This document shows, one piece after another, positions 11,462 through 20,094 of a DNA stretch of 26,105 nt. Made by a program: the position numbers and the translations under genes. Numbering within the stretch: the first letter of the stretch is position 1; every line of letters begins with the position of its first letter. Under the pieces are notes generated by a model. It was not told the DNA's origin, searched no databases, and worked only from the letters and a program-made list of their open reading frames with translations. The DNA is from a virus, in IMG/VR virus record IMGVR_UViG_3300030012_000574, positions 1-26,105 of that record; one strand, written 5' to 3'.

Positions 11462-12027
11462 TACTCTAACTCCAATAAAGTCATCATAGACAGATTGTTG
11501 CCTGTTTGCATATTTAGAACATGACCAGTTGATTGCGTTTTTGGTCTACCTTGAATCTTGTAAGTTACTGCTGTACTGCCATTTGCTCCATGCGTATCTA
11601 AATAAGAAAAATTTTGATTAGGATAATAACCTGTATTGCCATGCTGAAGGCTAATACCTAAACCTGCTGTAATATTACCATAAATATTAGTTGAGTCTCT
11701 TACAAGTCTTAATCCAAAACGTCCATCAGAATCATTGTTTTGCGTATACATTTCAACCCTCATCATTACCAAAACTAAAATTTTAGTACCACTTGCAGGT
11801 GTAATGGCTGCTGATAATCCAGAGTCAGTCCAGTCAGCACCATTTACTTGTACCGATGTTGAATAAGTTGCGTTGACATATTGAAGAACTTTACCTCCGC
11901 CAAAACCAGTAGCCGTTCCAGAACAAGTTACATTTGCTGGAAATGTGGCGTTACCAGAACTATCTAAAGTTATGGCATCTGCTGATGCTCCCGTATTACG
12001 AAAGCTATTTGCAATAATTCTGCTCAT
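11461..12027 (-). CDS. Tail fibre / receptor-binding type protein (copy 2)
   Basis: A 188-residue protein. An N-terminal SRIIANSFRNTGASADAITL plus DSSGNATFPANVTCSGTATG segment is typical of phage fibre shafts. A compact C-terminal head follows, starting GGGKVLQYVNATYSTSVQVN, with strands LVMMRVEMYTQN and FGLRLVRDSTNIYG. The same head type (GGGKLLKHDVHTYTTT, then SSKLIVVATTNVYS) appears in the 12329-12946 gene. It is very likely a distal fibre subunit and a candidate receptor binder. Start overlaps the upstream chaperone-like gene by 4 bases. Confidence 0.65.
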   Translation of the reverse strand: MSRIIANSFRNTGASADAITLDSSGNATFPANVTCSGTATGFGGGKVLQYVNATYSTSVQVNGADWTDSGLSAAITPASGTKILVLVMMRVEMYTQNNDSDGRFGLRLVRDSTNIYGNITAGLGISLQHGNTGYYPNQNFSYLDTHGANGSTAVTYKIQGRPKTQSTGHVLNMQTGNNLSMMTLLELE

Positions 12028-12332
12028 GGTTTTGGATTGTCAGATTTAACTTTATCAATGGCCTCAACCCATTTATTTGTGCCATTCTTTTTGTCCCAGT
12101 AGAGTTGATCTAATTGTTCTGTAATTAGATCGTAAGCAACGGCTCTATCTCTCTGGTATTTTTTGTTATTGTAAGCAGTCTTTAATTCATCAAGTTTAGT
12201 TGTAATTTGAGAGTCAGTGGGCTTTGTATCTCCATTAGCTATTAGCCAATTTAAAGTTGAGTTATCAATAACTTGAAACTCTGCATTTGGAGCAAGAGCT
12301 TTAACAGCATCGTAAAAAGTAGGTTCCATCAT
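12024..12332 (-). CDS. Tail fibre-associated chaperone-like protein (copy 1)
   Basis: A 102-residue protein of the same type as 11168-11461: MEPTFYDAVKALAPNAEFQV, a middle helix (ITTKLDELKTAYNNKKYQRD), then EQLDQLYWDKKNGTNKWVEA and the ending KVKSDNPKP. LDQLYWD followed by a W-x-x-A-I-D-x-VK helix is common in small phage proteins beside fibres. It overlaps both fibre neighbours by 4 bases. The likely role is a fibre assembly chaperone; it is not proven to be in the virion. Confidence 0.6.
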   Translation of the reverse strand: MMEPTFYDAVKALAPNAEFQVIDNSTLNWLIANGDTKPTDSQITTKLDELKTAYNNKKYQRDRAVAYDLITEQLDQLYWDKKNGTNKWVEAIDKVKSDNPKP

Positions 12333-12946
12333 GTTGCAATCTCCAATACTAAAATACTTGATTGCTTACCGTTGACATTGATCTGACAATAAGCTGTGCC
12401 GTTATTTTCTCTCTTACTCTTCATTTTAATGTTTACTGCACTTGTTCCGGGGCTAGCAAATTCTCTTATAAAAGTTTCAGGTGAACTGTTATAGGTTTCA
12501 TAATTACCAGTGGAGTTTCTACCACGATAAACCATTATCTCTCCTGCCTCTGAACCATCTACATCTATATAAAGTCGGAAATCTGCATAATAATTATTAT
12601 CAGCAGCCATGCTGTAAACGTTTGTAGTAGCTACAACGATTAATTTGCTGCTTGCAGAAACAGGGGTATAAGAAAATGAACTGCCTGGAATATCTGTTTT
12701 TGCGTAAGTACTGCTTATATTTGTTGTTGTTGTATAAGTATGAACATCATGTTTTAAAAGTTTTCCTCCACCAGCAGCAGCCCAAGTTAGTACACCCGAT
12801 CCATTTGTTTGAAGATACTGTGAAGCATCTCCATCATTTTGCGGAAGAGTAAGTTGTACCGCTGCATTACTTGTTGTAGTAGCTGGAGCTTTCCAACTAA
12901 CAGTACCTCCTCCAGAATCAGCAGTAAGTTTAATTTCTCCACTCAT
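12329..12946 (-). CDS. Tail fibre / receptor-binding type protein (copy 1)
   Basis: A 205-residue protein. The shaft-like start MSGEIKLTADSGGGTVSWKA continues with LPQNDGDASQYLQTNGSGVL-TW, a motif of marine phage fibres. The head begins GGGKLLKHDVHTYTTTTNIS and contains SSKLIVVATTNVYSMAADNN and YADFRLYIDVDGSEAGEIMV, a jelly-roll-like strand pattern. It ends LVLEIAT, parallel to MMTLLELE in copy 2. It lies 3 bases after the cupredoxin-bearing fibre gene. Likely a distal fibre protein contacting the host. Confidence 0.65.
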   Translation of the reverse strand: MSGEIKLTADSGGGTVSWKAPATTTSNAAVQLTLPQNDGDASQYLQTNGSGVLTWAAAGGGKLLKHDVHTYTTTTNISSTYAKTDIPGSSFSYTPVSASSKLIVVATTNVYSMAADNNYYADFRLYIDVDGSEAGEIMVYRGRNSTGNYETYNSSPETFIREFASPGTSAVNIKMKSKRENNGTAYCQINVNGKQSSILVLEIAT

Positions 12947-12949
12947 AAT

Positions 12950-14608
12950 TTAAACAACCGTAAAGACAGACCCACTTGGCACAGTTAAAGTATAGCTTCC
13001 AACAGAAAATGGGCCTGCTGCCAACCCATTATTGTTGGAATTTATTGTATGATTTCCAGTTAAAACTTTTGGGTTTTCAAATACAGAAGTTGTAGAACCA
13101 GCAGCAATTCCAGTTAAGTTAGAACCATCTCCCACAAATGATGTAGCCGTTAAAGCTCCTGTTGCACTATTAAAAGCTAAATTACTGCCAGATTTAGGAG
13201 GTAAATCCCCTGTTGCCGCAGTTACAAACAGGGGAAAACAAGTTGTGTCGGAGGATTCATCAGCAACAGTTACATTTGTAGAAGTTGTTGATGTTCCTGT
13301 TACATTCCCTGTCAGTGCCCCTACAAAGGATGTTGCTGTTAAGGCTCCAGTACTTGAATTAAAAGCTAAATTTGATCCGCTTTTTGCTGCTAACGATCCA
13401 GTGGCTGCTGTTACAAATAATGGAAAACAAGTAGTATCTGAACTTTCGTCTGCAACTGTAATTGTAGTTGCATTTCCGTCTGATCCTGCTCCACTATTAG
13501 TTTGAACAGCGTTACCCATGTGAGCATGAGAACTACATTGATAATGGAGAACAATAGGAGTTGAATCTGTAATTACTATTTGTGTATATGCACCACCAGA
13601 GCCTGGTGTGCCCGAAGTCGTTACATTTGTTGTATATGCGGTTGTCTTATCTGCCTCTTCATAAAAAAGTAAAGGATGACCACTGTTACTTGCATCTGCT
13701 TGGTCAAATTTATATGTTCTGCCTGGAGTAAGTGTTATAAATGGTGCAAATTTGCCATCTATTTTATAACCATTTGACGATCCAGTTCCGTTGTATCGAT
13801 GAGTAGCGTCTTTGCTGGCAACGGTAACAGTAAAAGTTTTGACTGATCCTGTATAAAGAGCATGAATAGAAGCTGGTCCAACAATATTACCGTCATTTGT
13901 AAGACTTACATTCCCTGTGAAACTAGGTGAAGCTGTGCTCCCTGGATCGACCCAACTTAAAACTCCAGAAGCATTACTAGATAAAACATAACCACTAACT
14001 GAAGCATCAACAGCAGGCAATGTCCAAACTAAATTAGATGAAACTGTTGCTGGTGCTTTAAAACCGACATAATGACTTGAATCTGCATCTAAATATCTAA
14101 ATTCTTTTTGACCAGAAACAGAAATATGTTCAGAACTCGTCCAAGAATCTGTTGAGTTTACCCAGTTAAAAGTTTTATCTGAAGCACCTTTTAACGTTAA
14201 ACCTCCTCCATCCGCCGTGGTATCACTTGGACTAGAAACTTTGCCGAGGGTAATGTTTTTATCTTCTACATCAAGATTGGTAGTATTTATGGTGGTTGTT
14301 GTACCACTTACTGTTAAATTTGCACTTAAGGTAACATTCTGAGAACTGTCCACAGATAGAGCAGCCGTTCCACCTGTACTTAAGACAAGGGTGTCTGAAC
14401 CTCCACTAATTCCTGAATTTGTGTCTGAATTAAAGGAAAAAGATGGACTACTTGCTGACCCATCAGGTGCTTTTCCTAAAATATTTGCATAACTGATTTT
14501 TTTATTTTTATCAGAAGCTGTTGATTCGCTTGCATCAAGAACAGCAAAAATATCACTAGATGCTGGTGCTGTTAATTCTGTAAAATCACTAATCTTTTTG
14601 TTAGCCAT
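12950..14608 (-). CDS. Long tail fibre protein with cupredoxin-like domain
   Basis: A 552-residue protein. Residues 1-60 (KKISDFTELTAPASSDIFAV, ASDKNKKISYANIL) form a virion-attachment type head seen in marine phage fibres. Residues 60-245 are shaft repeats (LSVDSSQNVTLSANLTVSGT; LVWTLPAVDASVSGYVLSSN). Residues 255-372 look like a cupredoxin: TVTVASKDATHRYNG, FAPFITLTPGRTYKFDQAD, H311-P, then YTQIVITDST, HYQC358-SS-H361-AH-M364. His, Cys, His and Met in this order are the ligands of type-1 copper. Residues 383-493 hold two near-identical 48-residue repeats. Related domains occur in T4-like cyanophage structural proteins as I remember. Copper binding is inferred, not shown; the Cys and His could instead be structural. 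Confidence 0.75.
   Translation of the reverse strand: MANKKISDFTELTAPASSDIFAVLDASESTASDKNKKISYANILGKAPDGSASSPSFSFNSDTNSGISGGSDTLVLSTGGTAALSVDSSQNVTLSANLTVSGTTTTINTTNLDVEDKNITLGKVSSPSDTTADGGGLTLKGASDKTFNWVNSTDSWTSSEHISVSGQKEFRYLDADSSHYVGFKAPATVSSNLVWTLPAVDASVSGYVLSSNASGVLSWVDPGSTASPSFTGNVSLTNDGNIVGPASIHALYTGSVKTFTVTVASKDATHRYNGTGSSNGYKIDGKFAPFITLTPGRTYKFDQADASNSGHPLLFYEEADKTTAYTTNVTTSGTPGSGGAYTQIVITDSTPIVLHYQCSSHAHMGNAVQTNSGAGSDGNATTITVADESSDTTCFPLFVTAATGSLAAKSGSNLAFNSSTGALTATSFVGALTGNVTGTSTTSTNVTVADESSDTTCFPLFVTAATGDLPPKSGSNLAFNSATGALTATSFVGDGSNLTGIAAGSTTSVFENPKVLTGNHTINSNNNGLAAGPFSVGSYTLTVPSGSVFTVV
13130..13462 (-). repeat. Two 48-residue fibre repeats, nearly identical as protein, diverged as DNA
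   Basis: Copy A is encoded by 13319-13462 and copy B by 13130-13273, 189 bases (63 codons) apart. Both read VADESSDTTCFPLFVTAATG, then (S/D)L(A/P)(A/P)KSGSNLAFNS(S/A)TG and ALTATSFVG. In the first 19-codon shared block (ADESS to AATG) 13 codons differ between copies and none changes an amino acid, including a serine AGT/TCC switch. Confidence 0.85.
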
Positions 14609-14610
14609 AA

Positions 14611-15531
14611 TTAAAATTTAATGATGTAAATCATAGCGATGTTTCTAACTCTAACCTCAGTTCCACCCTGACTTGCGTTGCTTACACTTACTCCAGTTGT
14701 TGCACTTTGAACTATTGCTGTACTTGTTCCAACGTGATCGCTTCTAAATGTTTGTGTCCCAGAACTACCCCCAAAGTTACCTCCAAAATTATTAACAGTG
14801 TGACTATGACCTGGATCTGTTACTGACGCACTGTGAGTGTGACCCTTGTTTTGATCTGATTGAGCACTTGCATGTGTTCTTCCATTATCAACTCCTCTAC
14901 CATTATCAAAACCTCTAATAAACTCACCTCTTAAATCAGGCAAATTAAAAGTGGACGACCCATCACCGCTTCCATAAATAGAAGCTATTGCACTAAATAG
15001 ACTTGCATAAGTTGATCTTGAAACAGCAGCCCCATTGCATTCAAGAAAACCAGTTGGAACACTTGCAGCAGCAGTACAAAATACAGCACCAACAGGAGCA
15101 CCAGCACCAAATTGCGTCCAGCTACTTCCGTCATATCCCTCAAACTGTGTAAGGCTACTATTGAATCTCATATCACCTGTCGCTGCTGTAGGTCTTTGGG
15201 CTGTAGTACCTACTGGTAGTTTTATTTTTCCCGTTCCAGATAAAGATATATCGCCAGCACTTGTTACAGTTCCCGTAAAACTAGGCGATGCCTTTGTTGC
15301 AAGACCTAGATTTGCTTGTGTTACATCTCCTATTTCAATATTTGCTGAGTTTGCACCATTTCTAATATTTAATTTATTTGTTGAGGTATTAACGAATTGT
15401 TGATAAGCAACCAAAGTTGATGGATCACTTGACCCGCTATTTGATGACTGAATAGCACCTAGAGCATTATTTAAATCTGCTCTAAATGTTGCTCCAACAG
15501 CATTAGCTATGTTGAAATCGTGTTGACTCAT
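14611..15531 (-). CDS. Tail fibre with phage tail collar domain
   Basis: A 306-residue protein. N-terminus MSQHDFNIANAVGATFRADL plus NNALGAIQSSNSGSS is the attachment head of many marine phage fibres. A shaft follows (about 40-140). The collar domain spans residues 147-207: VGAVFCTAAASVPTGFLECN, the helix TYASLFSAIASIYGSGDGSS, and FNLPDLRGEFIRG, which is the PF07484 signature. Then come HxH motifs (HTH 231-233, HSH 242-244) like the metal-binding repeats of T4-type fibre tips, and the conserved ending RNIAMIYIIKF. It follows J by 1 base. Probably trimeric and at the tail tip. Confidence 0.8.
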   Translation of the reverse strand: MSQHDFNIANAVGATFRADLNNALGAIQSSNSGSSDPSTLVAYQQFVNTSTNKLNIRNGANSANIEIGDVTQANLGLATKASPSFTGTVTSAGDISLSGTGKIKLPVGTTAQRPTAATGDMRFNSSLTQFEGYDGSSWTQFGAGAPVGAVFCTAAASVPTGFLECNGAAVSRSTYASLFSAIASIYGSGDGSSTFNLPDLRGEFIRGFDNGRGVDNGRTHASAQSDQNKGHTHSASVTDPGHSHTVNNFGGNFGGSSGTQTFRSDHVGTSTAIVQSATTGVSVSNASQGGTEVRVRNIAMIYIIKF

Positions 15532-18500
15532 TTAGATTTCCTTTCCAAAACCAACGGCTGCATAAACAAAAGACCTCGCTACAGCAGAACCACCCTGCTT
15601 GAATGTTACCTCAAAACCACTTCTTGTGACATTAGCTAATTCAAAAAAGTCACCAGATTGTTGTCCATTACTTGTTTGAGTGATTTGAACACTTGGAGCT
15701 TCCTTGAAAGCATTTGTGAATGTAACTGATTTAGTCGATGAACCTGTTGTAATTGGTGTTGCAATGCTTTCAACTCTTGATTGCAACTCAACTTTTACAC
15801 CTAGTTCAGTAACATTAATATTTTGGTTTGTGTCTGTACTTGTAAGTTTTGCTTTAAATTGAAAATGTCTGCCTCTTAATAAAACATTACTAAACTCTTT
15901 GTAATCAGAATAAGTCGGAGAACCAGATGGATTATCATTTGTTGATCTTACAAATAAAGCAACATTACATTTAGTAGCCTCTGATGTCCCAGAACCAACG
16001 GAATCTATATCACCCCAATCATCTACCAAGTCTGTCCTGTCATCCCACAAGCTATTAATAAAGAAAGAACTAGAAGCAACATTTCTTTGTAAATTCACGT
16101 CAAAAACTTGACCTAAATCAACGCTATTTGCAAACTCATATTCACCACTGGTTGCTGTTGCATTACTGGATGTTGTCAAACGCAAAGCATCTGACCCAGA
16201 GTTATAAACAGTATTTGTTTTTGATCCAGTGAAATTAGCTGTATGCTCATCAACATTACTTACCAAAAGACGTTCAGTCGGAGTAGGCAATGTAGCTGTG
16301 ACTCTAGTGTTATTCCAATCTGAATCAGAACTACCAGGAGCAGGAGACTCACGCCCACCATCATCCTCAAATTTTATTAGGTACGTTCCAGTTAAAAGAG
16401 GTACAATTTTTTGTGTTTGAGAACCAGCAGCTTTTGTAATAATTTCTTGTGCTGTATGCCATTGAGCACCACTTGTTAATTTTGAATGACGTATTAAAAC
16501 AGCACCACCTAATAAAACGTCAAGTTCTGTGGCACGATTCCAACTTAATATGCCACTTGTTTCATCTATAGGTAAAAGGGAAACACCGCTTACATTTAAA
16601 GGTAAATCAGTTTTACCTCTAGCAATAAATGTTTGAGTTGATGGTGTAGATGATCGCAGACCAGATGCACTTACACCATACGCTTCAATTTCATAACTAC
16701 CAGCAACAGTGTCAAGTATTTCATAACCTTTTGCACTGTCTATTGTTCGTGATTCCCAGTTACCATCTTCAAATCTCCATCTAACAAATACTGAATCTGT
16801 TACTGAAGTCCAACTTACAATTAATTTAACTCTTGCAATTCCTGTATTCTCATAAATAATTTCTTCTATTGTTAAGTTTGTTGGAGCTAAAGGTGGTATA
16901 TCTAAATTAGTTATATCTCTAGTTGTTAATGCTAAATTATTTTCAACATGATTATATTTAGAACTATTATATTGTAAAGCAACTATTTCGTAATTTACTC
17001 TATCTTGCTCTGCAACGCTTACAACTCTCCATTGTGTTGTTTGTATAGTTGTTGTCTGATATACCCAAACACTATTAACATTAGGTGTTGTAGATAAAGC
17101 ACTACTTAAAGTAAATACACCCCCACCAAGACCTGTTACAGTCTTAGTTTCTACAGTATTATCAGGCATTAAAATAGATAAGGTTGGGGAGCCTATTATT
17201 GATAATCCCGTAATATCATCAGGCTCAATTTCAGTTGTAGAATTAACTGCTTTAATTCTTCCTCCTCTTCTTTCTCCAGATTTAACTGGATCCGCAATTT
17301 CGATTGTTTGTCCAGGTCTTACTGTTACTCCAGCATCTATTGATGTTTTAAATGTAACCAATTCTCTTTCTACATTTTCCATATAAGCTGTCCATTTTGC
17401 TAATCGCAAAGCTTGGCCTCTTGAAGTCGTTGCAAAAGCATCTATATTTCGAACAATCGTGCCATATCTAGCCTGATTTTCTGTATCAATAAATTGTTCG
17501 TATGAAACATCCCTTTTTTCAAGATCTAAATATTTAGCAACTACAACAGTTGGTCTTACTCTTTGACTACTAGATGAATAAGTAAAACCAGGTTCTAATA
17601 CATTAGCGAGTGTAAATAAAAAACTAGCATCTCTAGGCTTATCACAACTTACTGTTATAGAACCAGCCTGATAAATTGGCATAGCTCTCATAACAGAAGA
17701 AAGTTGATTAATGACGTTAAAGGCTTCCTGCCTTGTCTGTAATGAAACGTTTGTGGAAAATCTAGGTTCTGTATTACCAGTACCCGTTCCATCATCTATT
17801 AATTCTGAGGCATAAGCTGATGCTGCTTGAAAAGCAAACTTGTCGATACTTGTTTCGGCTAAATTACATCCATATCTTTCACTAGTTAAAAGATCGAAAA
17901 GTACCCACGCTGGATCATTCGTATATTGTGCAGCCCCTAATGTTCCATTAAAGACACCAGAATAAGAAAGACTCCCGTCTGCTCTTGGTGTTGCGTTATG
18001 AGGAATTTTTACTTTGATGCCTCTTACTAAATATTTACGAGATGGAATACTTGTAAATTGTTCAGCATCTACTCTTAAACCAACTAAAGCAGTATTTGGA
18101 TAAGCAAGTTTTTGATATTTTACTTCAACATAATTATTCCATTGGAACGCATTAACAACTTTTGAATCGCTACTGTCTGCTGTTACTCTTGTAACTTTTA
18201 TATTTACTGGAAAGTTACCACTTAAATTTATTAAATATTCTCTTTGATATAAATCAGCAGTTCTACCTCTAATTTCTCCGTTATTTCCACTAACAACTGC
18301 TTGATAACTTCCACCTTGATATTGCACAGCAATTTGAAGTTCAAAATGTGATCCATAAATATCACCTTCATCAGTAATTCGTTGTAATACGGGAACACTA
18401 ATTATTACTTTTACAGCATCTACTTCTGAATCTGTTATTTGAACAACACCTGGAGTTGCTTGAACAATAGTTGATAACCCTGTTGCTTTTGTGGTTTCAA

Positions 18501-18774
18501 TATCAGAAGTTATTGGAATAAAAGTTTGACTTGAAGTACCTGTTCTTTCAACGAAACTAACATCTTTAAAATTAAAAGCACCATTTGAATCTTGTAAAGG
18601 CGTGTTGTTTAAAAATATGGATTTAGCACCATCTTTTAATCCTGATATTTCACCTTCGCCAATTAAATCTAATACTTTTGCAAATTGTTTACTATCTAAA
18701 TTGTCTTTTGTTTCATGGCGTTTACCACCACGATCATCACCCTTACCTCCTCCTGAACCAATAATTAATGTCAT
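15532..18774 (-). CDS. J: Tip attachment / host specificity protein J-like (central tail fibre)
   Basis: A 1080-residue protein, against about 1130 in lambda gpJ. The N-terminal half aligns by eye with gpJ: DSKQFAKVLDLIGEGEISGL, IFLNNTPLQDSNGAFNFKDV, ALVGLRVDAEQFTSIPSRKY, AWVLFDLLTSERYGCNL, then EARYGTIVRN-type text (NQARYGTIVRNIDAFATTSR, GQALRLAKWTAYMENVERE). Around residues 620-720 are fibronectin type III-like strands (LAPTNLTIEEIIYENTGIAR). The C-terminal third, with the Thr/Ser-rich end, should carry host binding. J forms the trimeric tip of the tail tube. Start ATGA overlaps the I-like gene by 4 bases. Confidence 0.9.
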   Translation of the reverse strand: MTLIIGSGGGKGDDRGGKRHETKDNLDSKQFAKVLDLIGEGEISGLKDGAKSIFLNNTPLQDSNGAFNFKDVSFVERTGTSSQTFIPITSDIETTKATGLSTIVQATPGVVQITDSEVDAVKVIISVPVLQRITDEGDIYGSHFELQIAVQYQGGSYQAVVSGNNGEIRGRTADLYQREYLINLSGNFPVNIKVTRVTADSSDSKVVNAFQWNNYVEVKYQKLAYPNTALVGLRVDAEQFTSIPSRKYLVRGIKVKIPHNATPRADGSLSYSGVFNGTLGAAQYTNDPAWVLFDLLTSERYGCNLAETSIDKFAFQAASAYASELIDDGTGTGNTEPRFSTNVSLQTRQEAFNVINQLSSVMRAMPIYQAGSITVSCDKPRDASFLFTLANVLEPGFTYSSSSQRVRPTVVVAKYLDLEKRDVSYEQFIDTENQARYGTIVRNIDAFATTSRGQALRLAKWTAYMENVERELVTFKTSIDAGVTVRPGQTIEIADPVKSGERRGGRIKAVNSTTEIEPDDITGLSIIGSPTLSILMPDNTVETKTVTGLGGGVFTLSSALSTTPNVNSVWVYQTTTIQTTQWRVVSVAEQDRVNYEIVALQYNSSKYNHVENNLALTTRDITNLDIPPLAPTNLTIEEIIYENTGIARVKLIVSWTSVTDSVFVRWRFEDGNWESRTIDSAKGYEILDTVAGSYEIEAYGVSASGLRSSTPSTQTFIARGKTDLPLNVSGVSLLPIDETSGILSWNRATELDVLLGGAVLIRHSKLTSGAQWHTAQEIITKAAGSQTQKIVPLLTGTYLIKFEDDGGRESPAPGSSDSDWNNTRVTATLPTPTERLLVSNVDEHTANFTGSKTNTVYNSGSDALRLTTSSNATATSGEYEFANSVDLGQVFDVNLQRNVASSSFFINSLWDDRTDLVDDWGDIDSVGSGTSEATKCNVALFVRSTNDNPSGSPTYSDYKEFSNVLLRGRHFQFKAKLTSTDTNQNINVTELGVKVELQSRVESIATPITTGSSTKSVTFTNAFKEAPSVQITQTSNGQQSGDFFELANVTRSGFEVTFKQGGSAVARSFVYAAVGFGKEI

Positions 18775-19400
18775 GCTTCCACCTGAACTGTGTCTATTCC
18801 AGCAGAAATAACTACTGAACCTGTTAATACTTCACCATAGATTACCGGAACAGCAACACCAGCCCTACTTGTGTTTTGAATACCGCTAAAACTAAATGAT
18901 CTACGAGGGTCTTGTTCTGACTCTTCTATAGATTCTTCTGGACTTAACAAACCTGAAATTCCGTAAAGAGTTAATGCTAGTCCTATATTGCCTGCAAAAG
19001 CAGCAAGACCGCCCATACTTATACCTGTAAGAGTTGATGTTCCAAATTGTAGACCTCCTCCTGCCGTACCTAAACCAAATCCTGCTGCTGGTGCAACGAT
19101 GGCAACACCTATGAGTGCAACTCCAAGAATTATTCTTGTTGCGTTATCTCCTCCAGCACCAGCAATTACTGGAATAATTTTTACAGTTCCTTGCCCTGCT
19201 GGATGAGTTAATTCTTTTTCATCTACGTTCCAATCATCAATAAACACTGTGTACTCATTAGCTGCAATATGGGATTCAGCTTGCGGGAAATTATGTATTA
19301 AAAAACTAATTGTTTGTGCAATGTTATTTACTTCTGCCTCTAAGGTTTTAAAACCAATGCAATCCGCTAATTCTCCGTAAAGTTTTATTTTACGCAACAT
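18771..19400 (-). CDS. I: Tail assembly protein I-like
   Basis: A 209-residue protein, like lambda gpI (223). N-terminus: beta-grasp (ubiquitin-like) pattern MLRKIKLYGELADCIGFKTL, then FPQAESHIAANEYTVFIDD and the G-Q-G-T-V-K-I-I-P-V-I-A-G-A-G-G segment. The centre has glycine/alanine-rich hydrophobic stretches (IILGVALIGVAIVAPAAGFG; GGLAAFAGNIGLALTLYGIS). The end RAGVAVPVIYGEVLTGSVVI is the typical gpI tail. gpI is needed for tail tip assembly and is absent from mature lambda tails. Its gene lies between K and J, with an 11-base overlap with K. Confidence 0.85.
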   Translation of the reverse strand: MLRKIKLYGELADCIGFKTLEAEVNNIAQTISFLIHNFPQAESHIAANEYTVFIDDWNVDEKELTHPAGQGTVKIIPVIAGAGGDNATRIILGVALIGVAIVAPAAGFGLGTAGGGLQFGTSTLTGISMGGLAAFAGNIGLALTLYGISGLLSPEESIEESEQDPRRSFSFSGIQNTSRAGVAVPVIYGEVLTGSVVISAGIDTVQVEA

Positions 19401-20094
19401 AACGAATCCTTTTACCTATACATTTTAATAGCCATTCGTCTAATTGGTCACGACTACTTAATCTATTAGCAAGATGATGAAGGATTAAATTATCTCCTAA
19501 ATAAACAGCAATATGATTTAAACCTTTGCTTTTTACTGACATAAGTAATAAATCACCCTCCTGCAATTCTTCTGTTTCTGTTAGCTCTCGAAAGCCAGTA
19601 GCAAAATAACAACCCTCGAACATTGGATTCCTAATAAAATCAGCAGCACTATTAGGGCGATCCCAATCCTTGAGAATGATATCTTTTTCTTCAGCATACC
19701 AATCACGGACAACACTCCAACAATCGCATACTTTCCAACAATATTTTCGTCCTATTAATGGAGCTTTATAACCACATGGTTTGAAACTTACCCATTGTTC
19801 TAAATCTGGTTGAACAATATACCAAGGCAACTTGCTTTTTTCACATGCAACTTTATCAGCTTGACTTGGTTCAGGACTTGTTTTTGGGTGACTATGTACT
19901 ACAGCAACTATTTCACCGGAATCATCAGCTTTTGCATAATCAACAGGATCAATAATAAATAAGTCTTCTGCTTCAACAGCTAAATTATTACAAGGATAAT
20001 AAACTTCTATCCCTTTTTTTATAATTAATAGACCACAAGACTCCTTTGGTGACTCTTGTTTTGCATGTTCTAACGCTACTTGTTTCCATGTCAT
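19390..20094 (-). CDS. K: Tail tip protein K-like: JAMM plus NlpC/P60 peptidase
   Basis: A 234-residue protein with two domains, as in lambda gpK. The N-terminal JAB/JAMM metalloprotease domain has E18, then H67-S-H69-P with S77 and D80 (H-x-H-P-x6-S-x2-D), the full zinc-binding and catalytic set. The C-terminal NlpC/P60 domain has the nucleophile C125 (VCDCWSVVRDWY), H194 (NHIAVYLG) and a third polar residue at H206 or H207 (LILHHLANR). Such proteins help form the tail tip and can cut peptidoglycan cross-bridges during entry. It overlaps L by 4 bases (ATGA). Both active sites look intact. Confidence 0.9.
   Translation of the reverse strand: MTWKQVALEHAKQESPKESCGLLIIKKGIEVYYPCNNLAVEAEDLFIIDPVDYAKADDSGEIVAVVHSHPKTSPEPSQADKVACEKSKLPWYIVQPDLEQWVSFKPCGYKAPLIGRKYCWKVCDCWSVVRDWYAEEKDIILKDWDRPNSAADFIRNPMFEGCYFATGFRELTETEELQEGDLLLMSVKSKGLNHIAVYLGDNLILHHLANRLSSRDQLDEWLLKCIGKRIRYVA

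Noticed and set aside
13245-13505. Plus-strand 86-codon frame opposite the fibre repeats
   Set aside because: Mirror of the Ser/Thr/Ala-rich fibre repeats; its apparent repeat structure follows from the real gene.
15035-15403. 122-codon plus-strand frame opposite the collar fibre
   Set aside because: Antisense shadow with Pro/Val/Leu-rich text and no ribosome site.
18988-19206. 72-codon Pro-rich plus-strand frame
   Set aside because: Antisense of the Gly/Ala-rich part of the I-like protein.
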